A stretch of 64,000 nucleotides of DNA from Pedobacter sp. PF22-3 (GCF_026239555.1 NZ_JAPIVP010000005.1:186001-250000), one strand, 5' to 3'; positions 8,648-16,765 are shown, counted from the first letter of the stretch. Notes: a model not told the origin generated them from the letters alone. Translations and numbers: made by a program.

Positions 8648-9208
8648 TCACACCTCATCCAGCGTTTTCCTGCTATCTGTTGATGCTGCTTTGTAAACCG
8701 AAGGCGTAATCCCGGTTACTTTTTTAAATTGTGCCGATAGGTGTGCCACGCTGCTGTAATTCAGTTGGTAGGCAATTTCACTCAGGGTGAGTTCGCCGTA
8801 GGTAAGCATTTCTTTTGCCTTTTCTATTTTTTGAGCAATGAAATACTTCTCAATCGTCTGGTTTTCGATCTCAGAAAAAATGCTGCTTAAGCTTGTATAT
8901 TCCTGATCTAACTGCTCACTGAGGTAGGCAGAAAGATTGATTTTTAGCGGTTCTTTGGTATAATGTACCAGGTTAATGATGGCTGTTTTAACCTGTTCTG
9001 CAATTTGGGTTTTTTTATCCTCCAGCAGTTCGAAGCCAAAATGGGTCAGTTGCTCCGCAATTTTGATTTTATCCTCTGCTGTAATATTTTCGGCGAGTGT
9101 AACTTGGCCAAGTTCAACCAATAGCGGCTTAAAGCCAAGCTTTTCCAGCTCGGCCTTAACCACCATTTTACAACGGTTGCATACCATATTTTTGATATGC
9201 AAGTACAT
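8648..9208 (-). CDS. AraC-family regulator with an HMA-like Cys-x-x-Cys N-terminal domain
   Basis: 186 residues. Residues 1-70 look like a ferredoxin-like HMA fold: a strand YLHIKNM, then VCNRC (Cys10, Cys13) on a helix, strands LLVELG and VTLAE, a second helix and FELLED. Residues about 120-173 hold an AraC helix-turn-helix (LTLSEIAYQLNYSSVAHLSAQFKK then TG.TPS). Only this one AraC domain follows, joined by a helical linker. Inference: a metal ion, probably Cu(I), bound by the cysteines controls DNA binding. The start overlaps the stop of the DUF3347 gene by one base (TAATG), so it is the downstream member of that operon and may regulate it. Confidence 0.85.
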   Translation of the reverse strand: MYLHIKNMVCNRCKMVVKAELEKLGFKPLLVELGQVTLAENITAEDKIKIAEQLTHFGFELLEDKKTQIAEQVKTAIINLVHYTKEPLKINLSAYLSEQLDQEYTSLSSIFSEIENQTIEKYFIAQKIEKAKEMLTYGELTLSEIAYQLNYSSVAHLSAQFKKVTGITPSVYKAASTDSRKTLDEV

Positions 9209-9711
9209 TATTTAGACTTTATGGTTTCAGAAATGTCGCCACAATCAAACATCATGCTTCCGTAATATGGATTTTCGATGTTTTCTTTTTCATTTAACCA
9301 GCTCGCTTTTGCCATTGGGCAGTGTTGAATATAAACGGTTTGGCTGTTAAATTTCAAGCCTTTCAAAGTTTTGATCATCGCATAAGAAATCCCTTCAAAG
9401 GCTTTTCTTTGTGTTTTGATGTCGTTCGAACCAGCAAGTTGAGCAGATTTACTTTTAATAATTGCAGCTTGCTCCATAAATATTTTATGCTGCTCTGCTG
9501 GCAAATCTTTGTGATTTACGGCATTCACCTTTGTCGATAAAACTTTCGCTTTTTCGATGGCCAAGTCTTTTTTATCCATTGCCAGTGCGTTTTTCAGATC
9601 ATAATATGCTGTTAATGCCTGATTTAAGGCTATATCTGTTTTGCTTTGTGCATAAGTAAATGCTGTGGTTGCGATCGTCATGATGGCAACTAATCCTAAT
9701 ATTTTTTTCAT
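9208..9711 (-). CDS. Secreted DUF3347-domain protein
   Basis: 167 residues, signal peptide 1-21 (ending FTYAQ). The rest fits DUF3347: LTAYYDLKNALAMDKKDLA, HKIFMEQAAIIKSKS, then VYIQHCPMA (Cys and His) and MMFDCGDI. This domain is common next to, or fused to, CusB-type efflux adaptors in Bacteroidota; its His/Cys/Met residues suggest copper or other metal binding in the periplasm, which is inference. Mid-operon: outer-membrane protein gene upstream, AraC regulator directly downstream with a one-base overlap. Confidence 0.85.
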   Translation of the reverse strand: MKKILGLVAIMTIATTAFTYAQSKTDIALNQALTAYYDLKNALAMDKKDLAIEKAKVLSTKVNAVNHKDLPAEQHKIFMEQAAIIKSKSAQLAGSNDIKTQRKAFEGISYAMIKTLKGLKFNSQTVYIQHCPMAKASWLNEKENIENPYYGSMMFDCGDISETIKSK

Positions 9712-9744
9712 CTTTTTTATATTGTTTTTAATGGTGATGAAGCG

Positions 9745-9783
9745 ATCATGGTTTTATGTGTAGTTTAATATGGAAACCATGAT
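9745..9783. promoter_or_regulatory. Inverted repeat between the outer-membrane protein and DUF3347 genes
   Basis: ATCATGGTTT (9745-9754) and AAACCATGAT (9774-9783) are perfect complements around a 19-base spacer; a further GGTTTCAT follows. It could be an operator or an mRNA processing or attenuation hairpin inside the operon. No T-tract on the transcribed strand, so not a normal terminator. Confidence 0.4.
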
Positions 9784-9796
9784 GGTTTCATCTTTT

Positions 9797-10609
9797 TTAT
9801 TTTAGAACGTTAAAGAAATTGAATTCTGCTCGAAGCAGGTACATGTTTTTGGTGTATCGGTTATCCATATTTCCAGTAGCCTGAAAACGATAGCCAAAAT
9901 CGATACGTGTTGTACTGTTTAAAATCATTTGTACAGCAGGAGCGATATCTAAATACGACTGACCGCTGCTTGGATCGGTTTTGCCCAATAACTCTAGATA
10001 TACATTAAAGTTGGGTTGCTTGTAATCCTTATAAACCACCGGCAAAACCAAATAGCCTGATGATAAACTGTAAGACAACAAGTTATTTGGCTGTGGCATT
10101 CCGGTAATCTGCCTATCGCTGTTTTCGAAAGCATGCGCATAACCCAATGTTGATGATAATGCCAGTTTGTGTAGCAATTGGGTGAAAATCAATCCGCCCT
10201 GTATGCCACTATTGTCGCCCTCAAGATTAATGTCTCTTGTATATGTTGGCCTCCTGCTGGTGCTTACCCGCCCGAAAGCTGATGCCCTGAAATGGCTTTG
10301 TGCCTCATCTAACGATAAAAACCGGTATTTTGCATATAAACTTCCTCCCTCTAAACGGTATTTGCCATCCATATCAGACATAAAACCTTGCGCATGCATC
10401 ATTAGGTTTTTATTAAAACCAAACATTACTTCCGGAATGGTCCTGCTTACAAATCCAGGATTATTGAACATGCCCTCGTTCGTAATTCTTACACCAATTG
10501 ATTTGGTGGGCATATTGCTGGCCGGCTCTGTAAATACATATAGTTCTTGTGCAAAACCATTTGTATAGGCGCCAATTATCATCAGCGCCAATACGAATAT
10601 CCGCTTCAT
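9797..10609 (-). CDS. Outer-membrane beta-barrel-like protein in the metal cluster
   Basis: 270 residues with a signal peptide (1-20, ending NGFAQ). The rest is rich in alternating strands (RITNEGMF, SLYAKYRF, RASAFGRVS, TRIDFGYRFQ) and ends with an aromatic strand, LLRAEFNFFNVLK, as outer-membrane barrels do. I do not recognise a named family. Its place between a secreted HMA protein (2 bases away) and a DUF3347 protein suggests a role in metal traffic across the outer membrane, but this rests on context only. Confidence 0.6.
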   Translation of the reverse strand: MKRIFVLALMIIGAYTNGFAQELYVFTEPASNMPTKSIGVRITNEGMFNNPGFVSRTIPEVMFGFNKNLMMHAQGFMSDMDGKYRLEGGSLYAKYRFLSLDEAQSHFRASAFGRVSTSRRPTYTRDINLEGDNSGIQGGLIFTQLLHKLALSSTLGYAHAFENSDRQITGMPQPNNLLSYSLSSGYLVLPVVYKDYKQPNFNVYLELLGKTDPSSGQSYLDIAPAVQMILNSTTRIDFGYRFQATGNMDNRYTKNMYLLRAEFNFFNVLK

Positions 10610-10610
10610 C

Positions 10611-11147
10611 CTAGGAAAGAATTAAATGGTAAATGCGGGTTTTTTTGCCGTTAACAACACCTGTGCCGCTTGCATAAGCATCAGAATTAGCAGTTGCTGC
10701 CTGTTTTTTAAATGCGCTACCTGAAATGAAATCTTTGTCTACTATGCTGGCCTTAATGGTGCCACTAAGCGTTTTACCTTTTACATTTACAAAGCGGTAC
10801 ACGTTGCCATCTACAACTGCCTGGCCCTTATCGTCCACTTTTACATCATTAAAATTGAAGTTAGCGGTTAAGCCACCAACCGAAAAACCAGCATCCTGAA
10901 CTTTTTTACGTACTAAATCAAGATTGATGTTTGCATCTTTTTTAAAAGTGAGCACAAAGATGTTTTTATTTAAATCAGGTTTAACGCTACTAATAAAGCC
11001 AAGGGTTTCTAAGGATTTTTGTGTAGCATTTGAACACATTGAACAGGTTAAACCGGTTACCTGTAAATCTGCTGAGGATATTTTTTGTGCCGAAACATTA
11101 ACGGCAAAGAATAGCATAATGATGCTGAATATTTTTACTGTTTTCAT
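10611..11147 (-). CDS. Secreted heavy-metal-associated (HMA) domain protein
   Basis: 178 residues with a signal peptide (1-20, ending VNVSAQ). Residues about 25-95 form an HMA domain with the metal site GLTCSMC. The remaining half (VDDKGQAVVDGNVYRFVNVKG to RIYHLILS) is a small beta-rich extension of unknown type. Periplasmic HMA domains bind Cu(I) or other soft metals, so this is probably a periplasmic metal chaperone for the cluster. First gene of the tight group that includes the outer-membrane protein, DUF3347 and AraC genes. Confidence 0.82.
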   Translation of the reverse strand: MKTVKIFSIIMLFFAVNVSAQKISSADLQVTGLTCSMCSNATQKSLETLGFISSVKPDLNKNIFVLTFKKDANINLDLVRKKVQDAGFSVGGLTANFNFNDVKVDDKGQAVVDGNVYRFVNVKGKTLSGTIKASIVDKDFISGSAFKKQAATANSDAYASGTGVVNGKKTRIYHLILS

Positions 11148-11179
11148 GATTTTTTGAATTAGGATAAATAGAAGCCATT

Positions 11180-11243
11180 GTCAAGCTGCATTTATTTCAG
11201 AGCTTAAATAGCAAAATAGATGCTGAAACGTGTTCAGCATGAC
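11180..11243. repeat. Palindromic intergenic element, class A variant (copy 4)
   Basis: TGTCAAGCTGCATTTATTTC and ATGCTGAAACGTGTTCAGCATGAC; more diverged than the other class A copies. Lies between the HYC_CC_PP gene and the secreted HMA gene. Confidence 0.7.
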
Positions 11244-11259
11244 GGGAACAAAAGAAATC

Positions 11260-11661
11260 CTAATTCCTAAAAATACAATTGAAAATATGCAGTGCAATCC
11301 GCGAGGAAAGTGGCGGCGCTTTATTTGAAATTTTACTGAAAAATTTCGGGGTAATATCGTTTAAAAACGCTAAAACTGGTGGATGAAGAAAAAGCTGGAT
11401 AGAAAAGAGCTTTGGCATTTTTACTTGTGCCTCTGCCTGGTGACTATCTTTGACCTTAACCGTTACCTGGGTGTTTTTGCAGCAATCGTCATCTTTCTTT
11501 TCGCTAGGGATATCCTTACAGAATTTACAGGAAACCTCGTTGCTGAACAGTTTAACATTTTCTAGTTTGCCTCCACAGAAATGAAGACTTAAAGCCAAAC
11601 CCATAACACTAACTGCATAGAATACAGCCAAAGAAAGTGCTATTTTTTGTTTTAACTTCAT
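11260..11661 (-). CDS. HYC_CC_PP-type small cysteine-rich protein
   Basis: 133 residues. An N-terminal hydrophobic stretch (IALSLAVFYAVSVMGLAL) is followed by HFCGGKL, CKFCKD, DDDCCKN, a D-x-H element (KDSHQ), a PP in LHPPVLAFL, and the end IFNCIFRN. This order of HFC, CC and PP motifs marks the HYC_CC_PP family found beside copper-handling genes in Bacteroidota. Five to six cysteines and several histidines point to metal binding at the membrane or in the periplasm (inference). Probably the first gene of the minus-strand metal cluster. Confidence 0.78.
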   Translation of the reverse strand: MKLKQKIALSLAVFYAVSVMGLALSLHFCGGKLENVKLFSNEVSCKFCKDIPSEKKDDDCCKNTQVTVKVKDSHQAEAQVKMPKLFSIQLFLHPPVLAFLNDITPKFFSKISNKAPPLSSRIALHIFNCIFRN

Positions 11662-11666
11662 TAATA

Positions 11667-11674
11667 CAAAGATA
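11667..11674 (-). promoter_or_regulatory. TAnnTTTG -7 box of the HYC_CC_PP gene
   Basis: Minus strand TATCTTTG six bases before the start codon. If it is used, transcription would begin almost at the ATG. No clear -33 element. Confidence 0.35.
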
Positions 11675-11755
11675 AAGTAAAAAATATCGAATAATGCCAG
11701 TAATTATTTACTGAATTTCATTTTTTAGCTTAATTTAGCCTTAAACACCAATTAA

Positions 11756-12454
11756 ATGAAGAAAATATTATTGTTTCTCTGCACCTTTTCTGTTCTTTCA
11801 GCCTTTGCCTCAAAACCTAAAAATCAATATGTGCGGATTAAAACTGAATTTGGAGAATGCATCATTAAGCTATATAATCAAACCCCATTACATCGCGATA
11901 ACTTTTTGAAGTTGGCTAAATCAGGATATTACAACGGTGTTTTATTTCACAGGGTGATTAAAGATTTTATGATTCAGGGTGGTGATCCGGATTCTAAAAA
12001 TGCAAAGCCAGATTCCCTTTTGGGCGAAGGCGGGCCTAAATATACCATTCCTGCAGAGTTTAATGATAGCTTATTTCACAAAAAAGGCGTTTTGGCTGCG
12101 GCCAGGGAGGGTGATGATGTTAATCCGGCAAAAGCATCAAGTGGTAGTCAGTTTTACCTGGTACAGGGTAAGGTTTTTACCGATCAGCAGTTAAATAGTT
12201 TAGAAGAGAAACGTTTAAAATTTAAAATCCCTGAATGGCAGCGTGAGGTTTATAAAACAATAGGGGGCACCCCACATTTAGACCGCAATTATACTGTTTA
12301 CGGCGAAATTGTGGTTGGCTTGGATATGGTAGATAAAATTGCCGTTTTGGCAACCGATAAAAACAATCGTCCAAAACAGGATGTGAAAATGGAAATCACA
12401 GTTTTAAAAAGAAGAGCTGCAAAAAAATTGGAGAAACAGTTGTTGATGGGTTAA
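11756..12454 (+). CDS. Exported cyclophilin-type peptidyl-prolyl isomerase
   Basis: 232 residues, signal peptide 1-18 (ending AFAS). Cyclophilin core: VRIKTEFGECIIKLY, HRDNFLKLAKSGYYNGVLFH, the active-site arginine in FHRVIKDFMIQGGDP, and GSQFYLVQG. An insertion of about 40 residues (QLNSLEEKRLKFKIPEWQ) before YTVYGEIVVGLDMVDKI is typical of the Bacteroidota secreted form. Assists proline isomerisation during folding in the periplasm. Single gene, followed by a palindromic repeat. Confidence 0.92.
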   Translation: MKKILLFLCTFSVLSAFASKPKNQYVRIKTEFGECIIKLYNQTPLHRDNFLKLAKSGYYNGVLFHRVIKDFMIQGGDPDSKNAKPDSLLGEGGPKYTIPAEFNDSLFHKKGVLAAAREGDDVNPAKASSGSQFYLVQGKVFTDQQLNSLEEKRLKFKIPEWQREVYKTIGGTPHLDRNYTVYGEIVVGLDMVDKIAVLATDKNNRPKQDVKMEITVLKRRAAKKLEKQLLMG

Positions 12455-12494
12455 TCAAAGATAATTGTCATTTAGATGGTGATTTCCTGGTTGG

Positions 12495-12578
12495 CGTCAT
12501 CTCGAGCGGAGTGCAGCGTAGTAGAGAGATTTATCGAAGCAGATCTCTCCATTCCACTGCGTTTCAGTCAAGATGACG
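12495..12578. repeat. Palindromic intergenic element, class B (copy 5)
   Basis: CGTCATCTCGAGCGGAGTGC and TTCAGTCAAGATGACG are the ends; GAGAGAT pairs with ATCTCTCC inside. Sits 3' of the cyclophilin gene. Confidence 0.85.
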
Positions 12579-12665
12579 ATCCCTAACGAATTCATTAATT
12601 GGATTACTAAGCATTTATTCAATTAATTTCTAAATTTACCGCCCACAACAATTGAAATTTACTGA

Positions 12666-13433
12666 ATGAAGATTATCTCTTATAACGTTAATGGGATTAG
12701 GGCTGCTAGTACCAAAAACTTTTTTGGCTGGTTACAAGCTACCAATGCCGATATGGTCTGTTTACAGGAAGTAAAGGCACTCCCTTCGCAAATCCCTGAA
12801 ATTATCGCGCTGATCGAGCAGTTGGGTTATCACCATTATTGGTTCCCGGCAGAGAAAAAAGGATATAGTGGCGTAGCCATTTTAGCTAAGATCAAACCCA
12901 ATCATGTAGAATTTGGCTGTGGTGAAGAGTGGATCGATAAAGAAGGACGCATTTTAAGAGCTGACTTTGACAACTTCTCCCTGATGAGCCTTTATATGCC
13001 ATCCGGCTCAAGTGGAGATGACAGGCAGGTAAAGAAATATGAATTTATGCGGTTTTTTGATGTCTACATTGGAGAATTACGTAAAGAGATCCCAAATTTG
13101 ATTGTGAGTGGCGATTACAATATCTGCCATACCGCTATTGACATTCATAACCCAAAATCCAATGCCAATTCATCTGGTTTTTTACCAGAAGAACGGGAAT
13201 GGATGCAATTATTCTTAGATAATGGTTTCATTGATACTTTTCGCCATTTTAACAAAGACCCACATCATTACACCTGGTGGAGTTACCGTGCAGGATCAAG
13301 AGGGAAGAACCTGGGCTGGCGGATCGATTATCATTTAGCAACCAGATCAATGGAAAGCCGGTTGAAAAATGTAAGGATTTTACCCTATGCCATACATTCT
13401 GATCATTGCCCGGTGCTATTGGAAATAGAATAG
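12666..13433 (+). CDS. xth: Exodeoxyribonuclease III / AP endonuclease
   Basis: 255 residues, the usual length for bacterial ExoIII. Motifs: MKIISYNVNGIRAA (metal-binding Asn), CLQEVKA (metal-binding Glu), LYMPSG, SGDYNICHTAIDI (Asp and Asn), and SDHCPVLLEIE with the catalytic His. Cytoplasmic Mg-dependent repair enzyme that cuts DNA at abasic sites and removes 3' blocks. Single gene. Confidence 0.95.
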   Translation: MKIISYNVNGIRAASTKNFFGWLQATNADMVCLQEVKALPSQIPEIIALIEQLGYHHYWFPAEKKGYSGVAILAKIKPNHVEFGCGEEWIDKEGRILRADFDNFSLMSLYMPSGSSGDDRQVKKYEFMRFFDVYIGELRKEIPNLIVSGDYNICHTAIDIHNPKSNANSSGFLPEEREWMQLFLDNGFIDTFRHFNKDPHHYTWWSYRAGSRGKNLGWRIDYHLATRSMESRLKNVRILPYAIHSDHCPVLLEIE

Positions 13434-13527
13434 TTTTTTTGTTAACTAGTTAATTGTTTAAATCGGTTAACTGATCCCAATTTTCGCCTAACAACTTATA
13501 AAGTTTCAATAATTAACCAGCCAATAA

Positions 13528-14769
13528 ATGCTGATCACGAATATAAAAGGCCTTATCGGCCTGCATCTTAAAGATAAGTTAGTGCTTCGTGGTAACGAAT
13601 TAAGCAATTTACCTGTTATCGAAAATGCCTGGCTTTTAGTAGAAAATGGCCTGATCAAGGATTTTGGTGAGATGGATTCAATCCCATCTCATATCTCAAA
13701 TCTATCTTCAGATATCTCGGCGGAAGGTCGTTATGTTTTTCCCTCCTGGTGCGATAGCCATACGCATATTGTTTTTGCGGCTTCCCGGGAAGAAGAGTTT
13801 GCCATGAAAATACAGGGAAAAACCTACGAAGAAATTGCGGCGGCGGGGGGTGGAATTTTAAATTCAGCGCGTAAACTTCAAAAGGCAACAGAAGATGAAT
13901 TGTTTCAAAGCGCTGCGCTGAGGTTAAAACAGATGATTCTTCAGGGAACCGGTGCGGTTGAAATTAAAAGTGGTTATGGATTGACTACCGAAAGTGAAAT
14001 CAAGATGTTAAGGGTCATTCGCAGGTTGAAGGATCAATTTCCTATTCCAGTAAAAGCAACCTTTTTAGCTGCACATGCATTTCCAGCCGAGTTTAAAAAT
14101 AACCATCAAGGTTACATTGATTTAATTATTAATGAGATGCTGCCTCTGATAGCAGCAGAAAAACTGGCCGATTATATCGATGTTTTTTGTGAAAAAGGAT
14201 TCTTCTCTGTTGCAGAAACCGATCAGCTATTAAAAGCTGGAGCGAAGTATGGATTGAAGCCGAAAATACATGCCAACCAACTTTCCGTTTCAGGAGCTAT
14301 AGAGGTTGCTGTTGAAAATGGCGCCATTTCAGTCGACCATTTAGAGGAAAGTAACGAGGAAACCATCGAAACCTTAAGAAATGCGGATACCATTGTAACA
14401 TTGCTGCCTTCTTGCTCGTTTTATTTAGGGATTCCGTTTGCCGATGCTAAGGGCTTTATTAAAACTGGCTTACCTGTGGCTTTGGCTACGGATTATAACC
14501 CAGGGTCAACACCTTCCGGAAATATGAATTTTGTGGTTTCTTTGGCTTGCATTAAAATGAAGATGTTTCCGGAGCAGGCCATTAATGCCGCAACATTAAA
14601 CGGAGCTGCAGCAATGCAATTGAGCAAAGATTATGGAAGTATTGCGGTTGGGAAAAAAGCAAATTTTTTTATCACTAAACCGATGCCTTCAATTGCTTAT
14701 TTGCCTTATAGTTTTGGCGAAAGCCAGGTAGATAAAGTGATCTTAAACGGCGAAATTTATAATGGATAA
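13528..14769 (+). CDS. hutI: Imidazolonepropionase
   Basis: 413 residues, an amidohydrolase with metal histidines in DSHTHIVFA and a later His in KIHANQLS. Other family signatures: TGAVEIKSGYGL, HAFPAEF, SVDHLEESNEE, and ATDYNPGSTPSGNM with the catalytic Asp. It opens imidazolone-5-propionate to N-formimino-L-glutamate, the third step of histidine breakdown. Overlaps hutG by eight bases. The hutH and hutU genes for the first two steps are not in the window. Confidence 0.95.
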   Translation: MLITNIKGLIGLHLKDKLVLRGNELSNLPVIENAWLLVENGLIKDFGEMDSIPSHISNLSSDISAEGRYVFPSWCDSHTHIVFAASREEEFAMKIQGKTYEEIAAAGGGILNSARKLQKATEDELFQSAALRLKQMILQGTGAVEIKSGYGLTTESEIKMLRVIRRLKDQFPIPVKATFLAAHAFPAEFKNNHQGYIDLIINEMLPLIAAEKLADYIDVFCEKGFFSVAETDQLLKAGAKYGLKPKIHANQLSVSGAIEVAVENGAISVDHLEESNEETIETLRNADTIVTLLPSCSFYLGIPFADAKGFIKTGLPVALATDYNPGSTPSGNMNFVVSLACIKMKMFPEQAINAATLNGAAAMQLSKDYGSIAVGKKANFFITKPMPSIAYLPYSFGESQVDKVILNGEIYNG

Positions 14770-15721
14770 TCTTAAAATATATGCACAGTACGATATTGAT
14801 CGTTTGGTTATTCACCGCGAGGGTGAAACCAGACTAGGTGAAAAAGTAGCGGTTTTATCTTCATGGGAAGAATTGCCAAATACAATTGGAAAATTTGTAT
14901 TACTCGGCATCCCAGAAGATATTGGCGTAAGGGCGAATGCTGGGATAGCGGGAGCAGCATCCGTATGGCGACCGGCATTAATGGCATTTTTAAATATCCA
15001 ATGTAACCGGTTTCTAAATGGTGAGGAGATTTTGGTTTTGGGCCATTTTGAGATCGACGAGCCTAGTGATACTTCCATAAAAGGACTGCGGGATAAGGTG
15101 GCTGAAATTGATGATCTCGTTTATCCAATAATTGAAAAAATCATAGCTGCGGGCAAAATTCCGATTGTAATTGGCGGTGGTCATAACAATGCTTATGGCA
15201 TGATTAAAGGTACTTCTTTAGCTTATAGAGGCCCAATTGATGTATTAAATGTAGATGCTCACGCCGATTTAAGGGAAATGGAAGGCCGGCATAGCGGAAA
15301 TGGGTTTTCTTATGCTTTAAAAGAAAATTACCTCAACCATTATCTGATGTATGGCCTGCATCAAAATTATAATAACGAGGCTATTTTAAGCCAGATTGAA
15401 AGCAACCCTAAATTAAAGGCTATATTTTTTGATGATATTTTACTGGGTGCCGATACCGATGGCTTTTTTGATGGATTAGGGCCTGCTGCGGGTCTGGAAA
15501 TCGATTTGGATTGCATTCAAAATGTGCTTTCGAGTGCCGAAACCCCCTCTGGGTTTGAGGTTAATGCTGTCAGAAAACTGATTTTAACCCACGCTAAGAA
15601 ATTCTCTTACCTGCACATTTGCGAAGGCGCTACGCGGATGCTGGACGGAAGGGTGAGTAAGCTCACATCTAAGTTAATCGCTTATTTAGTGAGTGATTTT
15701 GTGAAAGCAAATATCTCTTAG
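14762..15721 (+). CDS. hutG: Formimidoylglutamase (arginase family)
   Basis: 319 residues, with the binuclear metal motifs of the arginase/ureohydrolase fold: IGGGHNNAYG, NVDAHADLR and EIDLDCI. Translationally coupled to hutI (eight-base overlap). In this context the substrate is N-formimino-L-glutamate, hydrolysed to glutamate and formamide, the last step of the hut pathway. The third motif departs from the usual SFDxDxxDP, as I recall for Bacteroidota formimidoylglutamases. Followed by a palindromic repeat in the convergent gap. Confidence 0.9.
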   Translation: MDNLKIYAQYDIDRLVIHREGETRLGEKVAVLSSWEELPNTIGKFVLLGIPEDIGVRANAGIAGAASVWRPALMAFLNIQCNRFLNGEEILVLGHFEIDEPSDTSIKGLRDKVAEIDDLVYPIIEKIIAAGKIPIVIGGGHNNAYGMIKGTSLAYRGPIDVLNVDAHADLREMEGRHSGNGFSYALKENYLNHYLMYGLHQNYNNEAILSQIESNPKLKAIFFDDILLGADTDGFFDGLGPAAGLEIDLDCIQNVLSSAETPSGFEVNAVRKLILTHAKKFSYLHICEGATRMLDGRVSKLTSKLIAYLVSDFVKANIS

Positions 15722-15766
15722 GTTTAGGCACCTGATACGAAAAAACACGTAGTATTTTGCGCGAGT

Positions 15767-15842
15767 CGTCCTGAACTTGTTTCAGGATCTTTCTTGCTGT
15801 AAATGCCTTATAAATAGACCCTGAAATAAATTCAGGGTGACG
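15767..15842. repeat. Palindromic intergenic element, class A (copy 6)
   Basis: CGTCCTGAACTTGTTTCAGG and CCTGAAATAAATTCAGGG then TGACG. Lies between convergent hutG and a small minus-strand gene. Confidence 0.85.
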
Positions 15843-15859
15843 ATTTGAGAGTAGGCCCT

Positions 15860-16018
15860 TTACAAATGCTCCGCTTCATATTTCTCACCAGCCTTTAACA
15901 TCAATTCAATCTGTTTCAGGTCTTCGGCGGTTAATTCTTCTTTTTCCTGTAATTCGAATACCGCAATCATGTTGTCTTCGTATTGTTTTTCGGTTTTGAT
16001 AACGATTTCGTGTGGCAT
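15860..16018 (-). CDS. Small 52-residue acidic protein downstream of the cyclo-ligase gene
   Basis: An open frame of 52 codons: ATG at 16018-16016, TAA at 15862-15860. It encodes a highly charged helical protein beginning MPHEIVIKTEKQYEDNM and containing ELQEKEELTAEDLKQIELM. It starts 10 bases after the stop of the 5-formyl-THF cyclo-ligase gene on the same strand, with plausible operon spacing, and its composition (many E and K, no rare residues) is protein-like. I do not recognise a family. Function unknown; it could be a regulator or partner of the enzyme. Confidence 0.6.
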   Translation of the reverse strand: MPHEIVIKTEKQYEDNMIAVFELQEKEELTAEDLKQIELMLKAGEKYEAEHL

Positions 16019-16028
16019 GCCGGTAAGC

Positions 16029-16589
16029 TTAAAATTTTATAATTTCTGTTGGTGTTATGCAAAAATCTAATTTGATGTCGTGTTCATTTACATCATCGAT
16101 TTTTTCAATTGCAGGATGTAAAGATAAACCTATTTTCTGAGCATTTATATTTCGGAGAAAACGATCATAAAAACCTTTGCCATAACCAACGCGGTAACCC
16201 TGATTATCAAAGGCTAATAGCGGAATAATGACCATGTCTATTTCGCCTTCGTGCAGGTTTCCTTTTTGCGGCTCCAAAATGTTGTAGAGGTTTTTTTGCA
16301 GGTCTTCTTCGCCCAGGTATTCGTGGTGGGTCATCAGTGCTGTTTCAAAATCGGCCTTAGGCACAATGATTTTAATTTCAGGATGGGTTTTGTTCAGCCA
16401 TTCGATCAATAAAAAAGTATCCGGCTCTTTTTTTTCTCTAATGGGTAAAAAGATATGGAGCGTTTTAATTTCACTAAAATCTAGCGTTTTAAACTGTTTC
16501 AATAGTACTTTATTTAACTCGTGGTATACGGAGTCGGATAATGATAATCGATCCTTTATCGCTTGCTTCCTGATTTGGTTTTTCAACAT
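16029..16589 (-). CDS. 5-formyltetrahydrofolate cyclo-ligase
   Basis: 186 residues, cytoplasmic. Family signatures: KNQIRKQAIKDRLSLS at the N-terminus (basic, binds ATP phosphates), LHIFLPIREKKEPDT, and the conserved MVIIPLLAFDNQGYRVGYGKGFYDRFL (residues about 119-145), followed by IGLSLHPA. Converts 5-formyl-THF to 5,10-methenyl-THF using ATP, recycling the folate pool. In the same orientation as the 52-residue gene 10 bases downstream. Confidence 0.93.
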   Translation of the reverse strand: MLKNQIRKQAIKDRLSLSDSVYHELNKVLLKQFKTLDFSEIKTLHIFLPIREKKEPDTFLLIEWLNKTHPEIKIIVPKADFETALMTHHEYLGEEDLQKNLYNILEPQKGNLHEGEIDMVIIPLLAFDNQGYRVGYGKGFYDRFLRNINAQKIGLSLHPAIEKIDDVNEHDIKLDFCITPTEIIKF

Positions 16590-16666
16590 AATAACAAAGT
16601 GGGTATTTAAGGATCTGTATGGTTTTGGCGTACTTGTTTACAATTTATTTGTAGAGATGTGAGATG

Positions 16667-16765
16667 TTTTTTGGAAATTTACGGTGATGCGATCATGGCG
16701 GTCTGCAGCCCTGCCATCGCTTCAAGTCCTCGCTGCGCTGTGGGCTTTTTGCGCTATCAGGTTTA
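16667..16765 (+). repeat. Partial copy of a dispersed non-coding element (family R1)
   Basis: Begins TTTTTTGGAAAT, contains CATGGCGG, CTGCAGCC and GGGCTTTTTGCG, and ends TCAGGTTTA. These landmarks occur in the same order and spacing in the copy at 39068-39160, which also begins TTTTTTGGAAAT and reaches CATCAGGTTTA. It is therefore the truncated left end of the same element. It sits between the cyclo-ligase gene and the efp terminator and has no reading frame of its own. Confidence 0.65.
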
